A stretch of DNA of 64,000 nucleotides from Flavobacterium lindanitolerans (GCF_002846575.1 NZ_PJND01000007.1:496001-560000); one strand, 5' to 3'; shown: positions 17,422 to 26,151, numbered from the stretch's first letter. Notes: generated from the sequence alone by a model not told the origin. Program-made: numbers and translations.

Positions 17422-17850
17422 ATGAAAAAATTAATTCCAATTTTATTTTTAGCAATTATAGCCATTACCACATTCAGTTCATGTGAACTAAATGATGATA
17501 ATAAGATTAATTACCATTTTGAACTGATTCCTACAGAAAGTGCGGTATTTCCCGAAAGTTTTGTAGTGGGAAGAACGTACACCATAAAAGTGTACTATAA
17601 AAGACCGACAAGTTGTCATTTCTTTGACGGATTTTATTACGAAAAGAATTTAAATGTCAGGACAATAGCAATACAGACAAGTGTTATCCATGATAATAGT
17701 TGTACAACCCTGAATGAAGAGCCGGTAGAAGCTACGTTTGATTTTATGCCCACAAACGAAGGGTCTTATATTTTTAAGTTTTTTAAGGGAAAAGACCAAT
17801 ATGGACAAAATCTTTTCATAGAGTATGAAGTACCGGTAGTTTTACAATAA
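17422..17850 (+). CDS. Hypothetical lipoprotein
   Basis: 142 residues. A signal peptide with a lipobox (TTFSSC, Cys21) is followed by a beta-rich domain with cysteines at C-x..C positions (SCHFFDGFYYEK, DNSCTTLNE) that could form a disulfide. I recognise no family. It sits 29 bases upstream of an ECF sigma factor in the same direction and downstream of the recA terminator, so it may be in the sigma factor's transcript. Confidence 0.8.
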   Translation: MKKLIPILFLAIIAITTFSSCELNDDNKINYHFELIPTESAVFPESFVVGRTYTIKVYYKRPTSCHFFDGFYYEKNLNVRTIAIQTSVIHDNSCTTLNEEPVEATFDFMPTNEGSYIFKFFKGKDQYGQNLFIEYEVPVVLQ

Positions 17851-17879
17851 TTTTAATTTTTAATTTATAAAGAAAAACT

Positions 17880-18425
17880 TTGAGTTTAGAACAACTCATA
17901 TACGGTTGCCGCGATTATGATACCAAAGCTCAAGAACAATTATATAAGCTATTATCACCCAAATTGTTCAGTGTTTGCTTGAAGTATTCGCGGAATTATG
18001 TAGAAGCCGAAGATAATCTTCAGGACGGATTCCTTATTATTTTCAACAAGATAAACCAATTCAATTTCAAAGGGTCTTTTGAAGGTTGGGCAAAAAGAGT
18101 AATGGTTAACAATATCCTCCAAAAATACAGAGGGAACTCCGTTTTTGAAATCGTCAATGACACTATTCCTGACGAAGCAGAAGTCGAGATTGATGATGAA
18201 AATGTTTCTCTTGAATTTTTGATGAAAATTATACAGGAACTGCCTGACAGATACCGATTGGTTTTTAACCTTTATGTTATGGACGGCTATTCACACAAAG
18301 AAATTGCCGAAATGCTTGATATCACAACCGGAACAACAAAATCTAATCTTGCACGCGCAAAGATGATTTTAAAAGAAAAAATAGAAGCTCAGGCCGGAAA
18401 CGGAAATTATACAGCAGCAAAATGA
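17880..18425 (+). CDS. ECF-type RNA polymerase sigma factor
   Basis: 181 residues with a TTG start (MSLEQLIYGC follows family convention). Sigma region 2 is seen in AEDNLQDGFLIIFNKINQFNFKGSFEGW, region 4 in LPDRYRLVFNLYVMDGYSHKEIAEML, with the DNA-binding helix ITTGTTKSNLARAK. It should direct RNA polymerase to an envelope or stress regulon. The next gene, whose product has an anti-sigma-like N-terminus, overlaps it by 4 bases, typical of a sigma/anti-sigma pair. Confidence 0.93.
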   Translation: MSLEQLIYGCRDYDTKAQEQLYKLLSPKLFSVCLKYSRNYVEAEDNLQDGFLIIFNKINQFNFKGSFEGWAKRVMVNNILQKYRGNSVFEIVNDTIPDEAEVEIDDENVSLEFLMKIIQELPDRYRLVFNLYVMDGYSHKEIAEMLDITTGTTKSNLARAKMILKEKIEAQAGNGNYTAAK

Positions 18426-20149
18426 GTGAGAAAAAAAATATAGAACGGCTTTTCCAAGAGAAGTTCAAAGACTTTGAAGCAATACCTTCACCCGAAGTCT
18501 GGGACAATATCGAAGCAAAGCTCAAAGAGAAGAAAAAAAGAAGGGTTATTCCATTATGGTTTAAGCTTTCGGGAGTTGCGGCTATATTGCTTATCGGATT
18601 CATGATAGGCGACGGAATCATAAACAGCCCAATAAAAACAGATACTGATAACGGAGTCGTTGACCAAAATGCTACGGACGTTGACCGTTCAAAAGATTTG
18701 ACACCAATGCAAAGTCCAATCAAACGCAAGGAGGTCGTTACTGAAAATGAAAATGCCGTTACTGAAACTAAGAATACTGATTTAGAAAAAAACAACCCAA
18801 CACAACAACATAAAAATTCTGAAAATCCAGAGCAGGACCAACTGAACAAGTCAATTATTTCAGGAAAGAATAAGGCCAAAAACACGGCTATCGCCAGTCA
18901 GGATAATAATGACCGGGAACGCGTAAAAAATACAGTCGACAAAAATCTTCCTGTTATTACAAATCAAAAAACGAAAACAGAATCCGGACTTGCCAGCCAA
19001 GGGCCTGCTCAACAACATAACCGTCAGGAAAATACCACCCAAAACAAATTCAACGGTAAAAACCAGGAAGATGTTTTTAACAAAGCTGGCATTGCAGATT
19101 ACGGAAATAAAGAAAAAAATCAGGCAAAATCAATTGTAAACCAGAATTCAAATAAAATTTCAATTCCGGAAAATCGAAACGAAGGAGAAAAACAATTGGC
19201 CGTTTCCGATAAAAAATCAAATGACCTTTTGCAAAAAAACGACAAGGTTTCAGAACGCAACAAACAGTCTGACAAAGAGAAAAATAATAATTCCCGAATC
19301 GCTTTTGACACCAAAGCATTCGAGAAACAAAAAAAAGATTCGGCAGCTGTTGCTACTGCCGAGCCTAATCCGCTGGAAGAATTGCTAAAAGAAAAAGAAA
19401 AAAAACAACAAGCGGTCACAGAAACTAAGGTAAATAGGTGGCAGATTACGTCAAACGTAGCCCCTATTTATTTTAGTTCTGCTTCCAAAGGTTCGCCAAT
19501 TAACCAGCAGTTTGCAGACAACAGCAAAAGCTATGAGAAAAATCTGAGCTATGGTGTTGGTGTTAATTATGCAATAAACAAAAAATGGTCTATCCGCGGA
19601 GGTGTGAACAAACTGACTTTAGGTTATAACACAAACAATATTGTTTATTATGCCGGTTTATCGGATGCCAATGCCAATGGCGAAGTGTTTTCGCCAAGCA
19701 ACATTCAGGAAAGCAGAAATGTCACGGTAATTGTTGAAGATAATACAGCTGCCAATACGGTATCGTTTGATAATGTTCCGGGCAAAAAGGCTGGCTCGTT
19801 AAATCAGACTATGGGTTATGTGGAAGTTCCGGTTGAGCTTTCGTATAAGATTCTGGATGATAAATTTGGTATCTCTTTAATTGGTGGTATGAGCACGTTA
19901 TTCTTAAATGAAAACAGCCTATCCGTAGTATCTCCGGGTATGTCTACCTCAATTGGAAAAGCATCAAATTTAAATGACGTTTCTTTTACTTCCAATATCG
20001 GAATCGGATTCAAATACAAGTTTTGGAAATCATTCGAAGCGAATGTTGAGCCAAAATTAAAGTATCAGATTAATACATTCAGTGAAAATGCTGGTGGATT
20101 TAAGCCTTATTTCATAGGCTTATATTCCGGAATCAGCTTTAACTTTTAG
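18422..20149 (+). CDS. Anti-sigma-like N-terminus fused to beta-barrel-like domain
   Basis: 575 residues. Residues 1-40 (IERLFQEKFKDFEAIPSPEVWDNIEAKL) look like the short cytoplasmic segment of flavobacterial anti-sigma proteins. One transmembrane helix lies at about 45-62. A long, low-complexity linker rich in Asn, Lys and Gln spans about 65-340. The last about 230 residues (from WQITSNVAPIYFSSA) have alternating strands ending in SGISFNF, with a terminal Phe, like an outer-membrane PorT/OmpA-type barrel. The order predicts an inner-membrane anchor, a periplasm-spanning linker and an outer-membrane barrel. It overlaps the sigma gene by 4 bases and probably controls it. Confidence 0.82.
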   Translation: MSEKKNIERLFQEKFKDFEAIPSPEVWDNIEAKLKEKKKRRVIPLWFKLSGVAAILLIGFMIGDGIINSPIKTDTDNGVVDQNATDVDRSKDLTPMQSPIKRKEVVTENENAVTETKNTDLEKNNPTQQHKNSENPEQDQLNKSIISGKNKAKNTAIASQDNNDRERVKNTVDKNLPVITNQKTKTESGLASQGPAQQHNRQENTTQNKFNGKNQEDVFNKAGIADYGNKEKNQAKSIVNQNSNKISIPENRNEGEKQLAVSDKKSNDLLQKNDKVSERNKQSDKEKNNNSRIAFDTKAFEKQKKDSAAVATAEPNPLEELLKEKEKKQQAVTETKVNRWQITSNVAPIYFSSASKGSPINQQFADNSKSYEKNLSYGVGVNYAINKKWSIRGGVNKLTLGYNTNNIVYYAGLSDANANGEVFSPSNIQESRNVTVIVEDNTAANTVSFDNVPGKKAGSLNQTMGYVEVPVELSYKILDDKFGISLIGGMSTLFLNENSLSVVSPGMSTSIGKASNLNDVSFTSNIGIGFKYKFWKSFEANVEPKLKYQINTFSENAGGFKPYFIGLYSGISFNF

Positions 20150-20200
20150 ATAGTTGGTTTTATAGTTTAGTTAGGTTCGTCATTAAATACGTTAATGACA

Positions 20201-20231
20201 AAAAAAAGCGTCGTGGTTAGGCGCTTTTTTT
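20201..20231. terminator. Bidirectional terminator between barrel gene and plsC2
   Basis: AAAAAAAGCG (20201-20210) pairs with CGCTTTTTTT (20222-20231). The stop codon of the leftward acyltransferase lies in the loop. An additional hairpin (GTCATTAA 20179-20186, TTAATGAC 20192-20199) precedes it. Confidence 0.7.
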
Positions 20232-20975
20232 GTTACTGAATTTCAAGAGTTGTTTGTAAATGATTTCCCTTACTAATTCTTTTATCTGCTTGATTTCCTT
20301 CTTATCTGCATTGTGGCCTTTTGTTTCCACAAAACGATGAATTTTGGCTCGCATGAGGCCTGGGCTCCCACTCAAAAAAGTATAGGAGAATCGTTTTTTA
20401 TTATCTGCAAAAGTCATAGGAACAATTGGTATCTGGTGTTCCAGCGCCAAACGAAAAGCCCCGTCTTTGAATTCATCCAAAAGAACCGACTCATCATCCG
20501 GAACGCCTCCTTCCGGGAAAATACAAATACTAAGTCCTTGTGCTAATCGTTTTTGGGCACGGTTGAAAACCTCCATCCTGCTTTTGGAACTGCTTCTGTC
20601 AACCAAAATACAGGTTCTTTTGTAAAAGAAACCAAATAACGGAATCTTGACCAGTTCTTTCTTTCCGACAAAAACAAACGGATTGCGTACCAGGGCAAGC
20701 ATTAACATAATATCCGTCATGGAAGTATGATTGGCCACCAGCATATAACTTTTTCCTTCTTCGAGTTCCTGTTCACGTTCAACCTTATAATGGAAACCCA
20801 TTCCGAAAAGGATTATTTTAGCCCAAATTCTGGCCATAACAAAAAAGTAGGGATACCATTTCTCTTTTGAGATAGATATAAGCAAAAAAGGCAACATAAT
20901 AATGATAGGAAGACCCATCAGAATATAGAACCATATCCTCCAAAGAATCCAAAAAACTATTTTAAAAATACGCAT
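20217..20975 (-). CDS. 1-acyl-sn-glycerol-3-phosphate acyltransferase, second copy
   Basis: 252 residues. N-terminal hydrophobic helices (about 3-35), NHTSMTD (acyltransferase motif I), IPLFGFFYKRTCILVDR, then FPEGGVPDDE (motif III, lacking the usual FPEGTRS). The Pro-Glu-Gly core is present, so activity is probable but substrate choice may differ from the plsC at 15434. It is divergent from trpS. Confidence 0.88.
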   Translation of the reverse strand: MRIFKIVFWILWRIWFYILMGLPIIIMLPFLLISISKEKWYPYFFVMARIWAKIILFGMGFHYKVEREQELEEGKSYMLVANHTSMTDIMLMLALVRNPFVFVGKKELVKIPLFGFFYKRTCILVDRSSSKSRMEVFNRAQKRLAQGLSICIFPEGGVPDDESVLLDEFKDGAFRLALEHQIPIVPMTFADNKKRFSYTFLSGSPGLMRAKIHRFVETKGHNADKKEIKQIKELVREIIYKQLLKFSNKKSA

Positions 20976-21074
20976 GCAGGTGGTGTATCAGAATTATTTA
21001 TGAGGGCAAAACCTGGTTTTCAAATTTTGTCTCCCAAATGTAAGAATTCAAACCTTACATTTTGCCAAAACATT

Positions 21075-21082
21075 TACCTTTG
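21075..21082 (+). promoter_or_regulatory. -7 box of trpS
   Basis: TACCTTTG, an exact TAnnTTTG match, ends 16 bases before the trpS ATG. A TTTG at 21061 is too close to be the -33 box. The predicted leader is only about 10 bases. Confidence 0.5.
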
Positions 21083-21098
21083 CAAAAATTAAGTTATT

Positions 21099-22073
21099 AT
21101 GTCAAAAATACTCACAGGTATTCAAAGTACCGGAACGCCGCATTTAGGAAATTTACTTGGTGCGCTTCTTCCGGCCATCGAATTATCAAACAAGCCGGAA
21201 AACGAAACTTTTCTTTTCATTGCCGATTTGCACTCAATTACGCAGATTAAAAATGGAGAAACATTACGTCATAACACGTACAGTACTGCTGCAACGTGGC
21301 TTGCCTGTGGAGTTGATGTTAACAGAGTTACTTTTTATCGCCAGTCTGATGTTCCTCAAACAACAGAACTTTCATGGTATCTGAGCTGTTTTTTCCCCTA
21401 CCAGCGACTAACGTTGGCCCATTCTTTCAAAGATAAGGCTGACCGATTGGATGACGTTAATGCCGGATTGTTTACCTATCCGATGCTTATGGCAGCAGAC
21501 ATTCTTTTGTATGATGCTGAATTCGTTCCTGTTGGAAAAGACCAATTGCAGCATATTGAAATCACACGTGATGTTGCTTCCCGTTTTAACCGTCAGATGG
21601 GAGAAACTTTCGTAATTCCGGATTCGTATCTTCAGGAAGAGACAAAGTATGTTCCGGGAACAAATGGTGGAAAGATGAGCAAATCGGCCAACAATATCAT
21701 CAATATTTTTTTAGATGATAAATCGTTGCGTAAACAGGTCATGTCTATCGAAACCGACAGCACTCCTTTGGAAGCTCCGAAAGACACCGAAAACTGTAAA
21801 ATTTTTGCTATTTATAAACTGATTGCCAATGAAGAACAACTGGCAGCCATGACCGAAAAATATAAAAACGTAAATCGTGATTTTGGCTGGGGCCATGCAA
21901 AACAAGCCCTGTTTGAGCTTATATTGGAAAGATTCAAAGTAGAAAGAGAAAAATATAACTACTATATGAACAATCTGGAAGAGGTGGACAAGGCCCTGCA
22001 ACAAGGTGCTGAAAAAGCAAGAGCGGTTGCAGACAAAGTTCTGGAAAGAGTCAGAAAAAAATTAGGATATTAA
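21099..22073 (+). CDS. trpS: Tryptophanyl-tRNA synthetase
   Basis: 324 residues. It charges tRNA-Trp with tryptophan and ATP. The HIGH-type motif is TGTPHLGN (11-18) and the KMSKS motif is present in GGKMSKSANNI. HRDVASRFN-type class-Ic helices (EITRDVASRFNRQMG) bind the ATP/tRNA side. It is a single gene between its own promoter box and a strong terminator. Confidence 0.97.
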   Translation: MSKILTGIQSTGTPHLGNLLGALLPAIELSNKPENETFLFIADLHSITQIKNGETLRHNTYSTAATWLACGVDVNRVTFYRQSDVPQTTELSWYLSCFFPYQRLTLAHSFKDKADRLDDVNAGLFTYPMLMAADILLYDAEFVPVGKDQLQHIEITRDVASRFNRQMGETFVIPDSYLQEETKYVPGTNGGKMSKSANNIINIFLDDKSLRKQVMSIETDSTPLEAPKDTENCKIFAIYKLIANEEQLAAMTEKYKNVNRDFGWGHAKQALFELILERFKVEREKYNYYMNNLEEVDKALQQGAEKARAVADKVLERVRKKLGY

Positions 22074-22075
22074 TC

Positions 22076-22106
22076 AAAGCCCCGACTGTTCGGGGCTTTA
22101 TTTTTA
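22076..22106. terminator. Intrinsic terminator of trpS and dprA
   Basis: AAAGCCCCGA (22076-22085) pairs with TCGGGGCTTT (22090-22099), then T residues. The end of the leftward dprA gene (22104) abuts it, so it works both ways. Confidence 0.85.
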
Positions 22107-23204
22107 AATAACTTCAAATAATTTGCCCGGCAACGGCCTTACCACTCCTTTGAGTTCCATATTCAACAACAGGGAAGATATTTTGTGAACAGGGAAATTG
22201 CATTCTAAAGCGATAACGTCCATCAATTCTTTGTCTTTTGCCTGCAAATAATTATAAACCGCTTGCTCATCCTTATCCAATTCTACGAATAAGCGTTTCT
22301 GCACACTGGTTTTCTGTGTTTCCAAATCCCAGTTAAGCATATAAATCAAATCTGCCGCTGAAGTCAGCAGTTGTGCTTTTTGAGATTTAATCAGGTTGTT
22401 GCATCCCTGACTGTATTTGTCCGATGCTTTTCCCGGAAATGCAAAAACATCCCTGTTGTAGTCATTAGCCATGTTAGCTGTAATGAGGGAACCTCCTTTT
22501 TCTGCCGATTCAATAACTATAGTTGCTTCGGAAATACCGGCCACAATACGATTTCTACGAATAAAATTTTCCCTGTCAGGATTGGAAGAACTCCAAAAGT
22601 CGGTCATAAAACCACCATTTTCCTGCATCCTGGAAACATATTTTTTATGAACCTTCGGATAAATCTGGTTTAGTCCATGGGCGATAATACCAATCGTTTG
22701 CAGATTGTGTTCCATTGCTGCCTGATGTGCAATAATGTCAATTCCATAGGCAAAACCACTAACAATAACCGGATTTAGCGGTGCAAGGTCAGAAATCAGC
22801 TTTCTGCAACATTCTGCTCCATACGGAGTTGCCTGTCTTGTCCCGACAATGCTTATAATTTTTCGGTTATTGAAATCGAAGTTTCCGGAAGCAAATAATA
22901 ATATGGGGGCATCGAAACAATGTTTGAGCTTTTCCGGATAATTTTTACTTTGATAAAAAAACACATTGATAGCATTTGACGTGATAAACGCAAGCTCTTT
23001 CTCAGCCTTTTTAAAAACCGTCTGGTCTTTGAGATTTCTAATCAAAACACTTCCTATTCCTTCTATACTTTGGAGTTTTGAAGGTTTGGATTGAAAGATT
23101 TCTTTGGCATTTCCAAAATGCGCGAGAAGTTTTTTGGCAAGGATATCGCCTACCGATTCTACTTTTTGTAAGGCTAATAAATAAAATAATTCTTCCTGGT
23201 TCAT
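22104..23204 (-). CDS. dprA: DNA-processing protein DprA
   Basis: 366 residues. DprA loads RecA onto incoming single-stranded DNA in natural transformation. A helix-hairpin-helix-like N-terminus (VESVGDILAKKLLAHFGN) precedes the Rossmann core ISIVGTRQATPYG, SGFAYGIDIIAHQAA, NFIRRNRIVAGIS and AEKGGSLITANMA; a winged-helix C-terminus follows. A TATATTTG box on its strand (23222-23229) lies 17 bases upstream. Competence in this organism cannot be judged from dprA alone. Confidence 0.96.
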   Translation of the reverse strand: MNQEELFYLLALQKVESVGDILAKKLLAHFGNAKEIFQSKPSKLQSIEGIGSVLIRNLKDQTVFKKAEKELAFITSNAINVFFYQSKNYPEKLKHCFDAPILLFASGNFDFNNRKIISIVGTRQATPYGAECCRKLISDLAPLNPVIVSGFAYGIDIIAHQAAMEHNLQTIGIIAHGLNQIYPKVHKKYVSRMQENGGFMTDFWSSSNPDRENFIRRNRIVAGISEATIVIESAEKGGSLITANMANDYNRDVFAFPGKASDKYSQGCNNLIKSQKAQLLTSAADLIYMLNWDLETQKTSVQKRLFVELDKDEQAVYNYLQAKDKELMDVIALECNFPVHKISSLLLNMELKGVVRPLPGKLFEVI

Positions 23205-23221
23205 GGCAAATAATTGAATCT

Positions 23222-23229
23222 CAAATATA
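23222..23229 (-). promoter_or_regulatory. Candidate -7 box of dprA
   Basis: CAAATATA on the plus strand reads TATATTTG on the dprA strand. No matching TTG at 17-23 nt. Confidence 0.35.
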
Positions 23230-23272
23230 AAGACATTTTACTTAGATTGTTAATAAAATTTGTTGATAAAAT

Positions 23273-23302
23273 TTTGACCTGACCAATGAATAAGTAACTT
23301 TG
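23273..23302 (+). promoter_or_regulatory. Promoter giving a near-leaderless HU-SPOR message
   Basis: TTTG (23273-23276), an 18-nt spacer, TAACTTTG (23295-23302): a complete Bacteroidota promoter. The -7 box ends 5 bases before the ATG at 23308, so transcription should start at or next to the first codon. Confidence 0.7.
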
Positions 23303-23307
23303 TTTCT

Positions 23308-24243
23308 ATGAAGATTGAATTTTACATATCCCAACTTTTATATAGATACCAATGTGTTGCGGTTCCCGGTTTTGGAGCATTCCTTACGGAGATACAACCT
23401 GCAAGACTCAATGAAAGTACTATGGCGTTTTATCCGCCCAGAAAAGTGGTTTCTTTTAATTTTCATTTAAAGAATAATGATGGCTTATTGGCAAACCATA
23501 TTTCGCAGGCCGAAAAAATCTCCTACGAAGATGCCGTAGCCCAAATCGAAACTACTGTTTCAGGATGGAAGCTGGCTTTGCAATTGCACAAATTGCTTGA
23601 GTTGAAAAACATTGGCCAATTGTCTTTAAATTCGGAAAACAATATTGTTTTTGAACCGTCAGATAGCCTGAATTACCTTACGAGTTCTTTTGGATTGAGC
23701 ACTTTTGTTGCTCCAAAAATACAAAGGGAAGTTTATAAGGAAGAAGTTGGGGCGCTTGAAGAAAAAGCACCAATAATTTTTACTCCGGAACGAAGAAATA
23801 GCAGACCTTATCTTAAATATGCCGCTATTTTTGTACTTGGACTTGGAGCAGCAGGTTTCTTTGGAAATGACTATTATCAGAAACAAATCGATTCTGAAAA
23901 CCTGATTGTACAAAAAACGGTTCAGAAAAAAGTACAGGATAAAATACAGGAAGCTACTTTTTTTATTGAAAGTCCGCTACCTGCCGTAAAGCTGAATATC
24001 AAAGAGGAAAAGTTAGCTTATCATATTGTTGCGGGTGCTTTTAGAAATGAAGAAAATGCACAAAAAATATTCGAAAAGCTTAGTGCAAAAGGATATAAGG
24101 CAAGAAAAATAGCAAAGAACAAACATGGATTGCATCCTGTTCTTTACGGAAGTTTCTCTAATTATGCCGAAGCCCAAAAAGCAATGTCAAAAATCCAGAA
24201 AACAGAAAATCCGGAAGCCTGGCTTCTGATTCAGGAATTATAA
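23308..24243 (+). CDS. HU-like (CCDC81) domain plus SPOR domain membrane protein
   Basis: 311 residues. Residues 1-115 carry the CCDC81-type HU-like domain (YISQLLYRYQCVAVPGFGAFLTE at the start, typical of Bacteroidota). A transmembrane helix is at about 171-187 (AAIFVLGLGAAGFFG). The SPOR domain, which binds denuded septal peptidoglycan, occupies about 230-311 (YHIVAGAFRNEENAQ). The order puts an HU-like module in the cytoplasm and SPOR in the periplasm, so it could link the nucleoid or another cytoplasmic partner to the division septum; that role is inferred. The start is supported by family convention, not by an RBS. Confidence 0.9.
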   Translation: MKIEFYISQLLYRYQCVAVPGFGAFLTEIQPARLNESTMAFYPPRKVVSFNFHLKNNDGLLANHISQAEKISYEDAVAQIETTVSGWKLALQLHKLLELKNIGQLSLNSENNIVFEPSDSLNYLTSSFGLSTFVAPKIQREVYKEEVGALEEKAPIIFTPERRNSRPYLKYAAIFVLGLGAAGFFGNDYYQKQIDSENLIVQKTVQKKVQDKIQEATFFIESPLPAVKLNIKEEKLAYHIVAGAFRNEENAQKIFEKLSAKGYKARKIAKNKHGLHPVLYGSFSNYAEAQKAMSKIQKTENPEAWLLIQEL

Positions 24244-24247
24244 GTCC

Positions 24248-24272
24248 AATCCCGATTCGTTCGGGATTTTTT
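24248..24272 (+). terminator. Intrinsic terminator of the HU-SPOR gene
   Basis: AATCCCGA (24248-24255) pairs with TCGGGATT (24261-24268), then a T run. Confidence 0.8.
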
Positions 24273-24324
24273 ATTTTTCCCCTAAAAAATTTATTACTGA
24301 CTATCGGATTTAATTGCTATCTGT

Positions 24325-24332
24325 TACCTTTG
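24325..24332 (+). promoter_or_regulatory. -7 box of the thioesterase gene
   Basis: TACCTTTG, an exact consensus match, ends 14 bases before the ATG at 24347. Confidence 0.45.
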
Positions 24333-24346
24333 CAAAAAAAAAAACG

Positions 24347-24859
24347 ATGCAAGCGAAAACTCCTTCTGAATCTGTAGCAATTCTAACTGATTTGGTTTTG
24401 CCGGGCGAAACCAATCCTTTAAACAATCTTTTTGGCGGTGAATTACTGGCACGAATGGACAGAGCGGCAAGCATCGCGGCAAGGAGACATTCGAGACGTA
24501 TTACTGTTACAGCTTCTGTGAATCACGTGGCGTTTAACCGTGCTATTCCTTTGGGCAGCGTTGTGACTATTGAGGCCAAGGTTTCGAGGACTTTTAAAAC
24601 ATCAATGGAGATTTATATTGATGTATGGATTGAAGACCGCGAGTCAGGAATCAAAAACAAGGCAAACGAAGCTATATATACTTTTGTTGCTGTCGATGAA
24701 ACCGGTCGTCCGGTAGAAGTTCCTGCCATACTTCCTGAAACCGAACTGGAAAAACAGCGTTATGATGCCGCATTGAGACGAAAGCAGCTTAGCCTTGTTC
24801 TTGCCGGAAAAATGAAACCAAATGAAGCTACTGAACTAAAAGCATTATTTATAGAATAA
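24347..24859 (+). CDS. Acyl-CoA thioesterase (hotdog fold)
   Basis: 170 residues from ATG 24347; the frame extends upstream through the -7 box, which rules out the longer start. It hydrolyses acyl-CoA. The hotdog helix is NPLNNLFGGELLARMDRAASIAA-like, with the conserved NxxGxxxxG glycines and an Asp (near residue 40); strand NHVAFNRAIPLGSVVTIEAKV follows. This is the YciA/BACH single-domain type. It is monocistronic. Confidence 0.9.
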   Translation: MQAKTPSESVAILTDLVLPGETNPLNNLFGGELLARMDRAASIAARRHSRRITVTASVNHVAFNRAIPLGSVVTIEAKVSRTFKTSMEIYIDVWIEDRESGIKNKANEAIYTFVAVDETGRPVEVPAILPETELEKQRYDAALRRKQLSLVLAGKMKPNEATELKALFIE

Positions 24860-24860
24860 A

Positions 24861-24888
24861 AAAAAGAAACCTAAACGGTTCCTTTTTT
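24861..24888. terminator. Weak terminator between converging genes
   Basis: AAAAAGaAACC and GGTTcCTTTTT pair with one mismatch (24861-24871 with 24877-24887). T and A runs make it usable in both directions. Confidence 0.5.
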
Positions 24889-24894
24889 ATTTAC

Positions 24895-26151
24895 TTACAT
24901 ATTTGCTAACCAGGCTTGTGGATTTAACGTTGTTGAGTTTTGCATGATTACAAATTTCAAGGCTGTCTTGCCTGCTGCATTGGTTGTTACTTTTCCTATA
25001 TTCTGCATAGCCGTTACTTTAGTTCCTTTGGAAACACTCACAGAACTCAGATTCTGGTATACGGTGTAGAAATCTCCATGCTGGACGAACACTACCATGT
25101 TGTTTGGAGAAATCAGCTGTACTCTTGTTACTTCACCTGCAAAAACAGAGCGTACGGAAGCACCGGAATCTGTCGTAATTTCAACACCGCTACTGTGAAC
25201 GATAAGTGATTTTTGCAGCGGGTGCGGCTGGTCCCCATACCTAAGAGATACGAAGCCTTTTGCAACGGGCCATGATAATTTTCCTTTGTTTGCCTTGAAA
25301 TTATCCGAAATGATTTTTCCTTCCGGAGTCAATACAATTTTTGAAGAGTTTTCGATGGCTTTCGTTTCTGCAACAGTTGCTCTTGGATTCGCTTTTTTAT
25401 TTGCTGCAGCTGTTTTTCTGTTGGCTTCGGCAATTGCCTCCCTAATTAACTTGTCAATCTTACGGTCAATTTCACGTGTTTCCTGTTGTTTTTTCTTGAT
25501 TTCGGCAGTATATTTTTTAACGTCTTTTTTAATAGACTTCATTATTTTTTCCTGCTCTTCCTTATCTTTTTCCAGATTCTGCTTTTCTTTTTCATTTTCG
25601 ACAATCAGCTTCTGTTTTTCTTTTTTCTGTATGCTTAACTTTTCGTTATAGGCTGCCAGCTCATCTGATTTTACCTTAATTTCTTCTCCCTGATTTTTTC
25701 TATAATTAGAATATTGCTTCATGTATTGGGCTCTTTTATAAGCCTGAAGGAAGTTTTTCGAAGAAAGCAAAAACATGGCCCTGCTCTGCTCGGAACGGCT
25801 CTTATAGGACTTGACAATCATTTTGGCATAATCCTTTTTAAGCTCATCAAGGTCTTTTTTCAGTCCGTTGATTTTTAACTGGTTTGTATAAATGTCATCA
25901 CTCAATAACTTGGCTTGCTTTTCGGTTGTAGCAATAAGTTTTTCCTGCAGCTTGATTTTTGCAGTCTGCTGGCTAATTTGTGTAACGACCGATTTTTCTT
26001 TTTTCTTTTCTGATTGCAAAGCATTTTCTGCTTCCCTGATTTCTTTCTGAAGCTGTGCTTTGCGTTCTTCCAATTTTCTCTGCATATCCGTTTGGCCCCA
26101 AACTATTGAAGTGGCCAGCAGCAGAAAAAGAGTAAATATGTTTTTTGACAT
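24895..26151 (-). CDS. EnvC-like murein hydrolase activator (degenerate M23)
   Basis: 418 residues from ATG 26151. The signal peptide is MSKNIFTLFLLLATSIVWGQ. A long coiled coil covers about 20-290 (KLEERKAQLQKEIREAEN onward), rich in Lys, Glu and Gln. The C-terminal LytM/M23 domain lacks the metal ligands: the HxxxD motif reads HSSGVEI and the late HxH reads YQNL. So it should be an EnvC-type regulator of amidases at the septum, not a peptidase. It is the last gene of the leftward envelope cluster and 22 bases downstream of the DUF4292 gene. Confidence 0.85.
   Translation of the reverse strand: MSKNIFTLFLLLATSIVWGQTDMQRKLEERKAQLQKEIREAENALQSEKKKEKSVVTQISQQTAKIKLQEKLIATTEKQAKLLSDDIYTNQLKINGLKKDLDELKKDYAKMIVKSYKSRSEQSRAMFLLSSKNFLQAYKRAQYMKQYSNYRKNQGEEIKVKSDELAAYNEKLSIQKKEKQKLIVENEKEKQNLEKDKEEQEKIMKSIKKDVKKYTAEIKKKQQETREIDRKIDKLIREAIAEANRKTAAANKKANPRATVAETKAIENSSKIVLTPEGKIISDNFKANKGKLSWPVAKGFVSLRYGDQPHPLQKSLIVHSSGVEITTDSGASVRSVFAGEVTRVQLISPNNMVVFVQHGDFYTVYQNLSSVSVSKGTKVTAMQNIGKVTTNAAGKTALKFVIMQNSTTLNPQAWLANM

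Noticed and set aside
18343..18885. 180-codon minus-strand frame
   Set aside because: Antisense to the low-complexity part of the anti-sigma/barrel gene; Phe/Ser-rich reading of Lys/Glu codons.
21061..21064. TTTG as -33 box of trpS
   Set aside because: Only 10 bases from the -7 element; spacing is wrong.
24314..24346. Upstream extension of the thioesterase frame
   Set aside because: It runs through the -7 box and a poly-A tract; the ATG at 24347 fits the family start.
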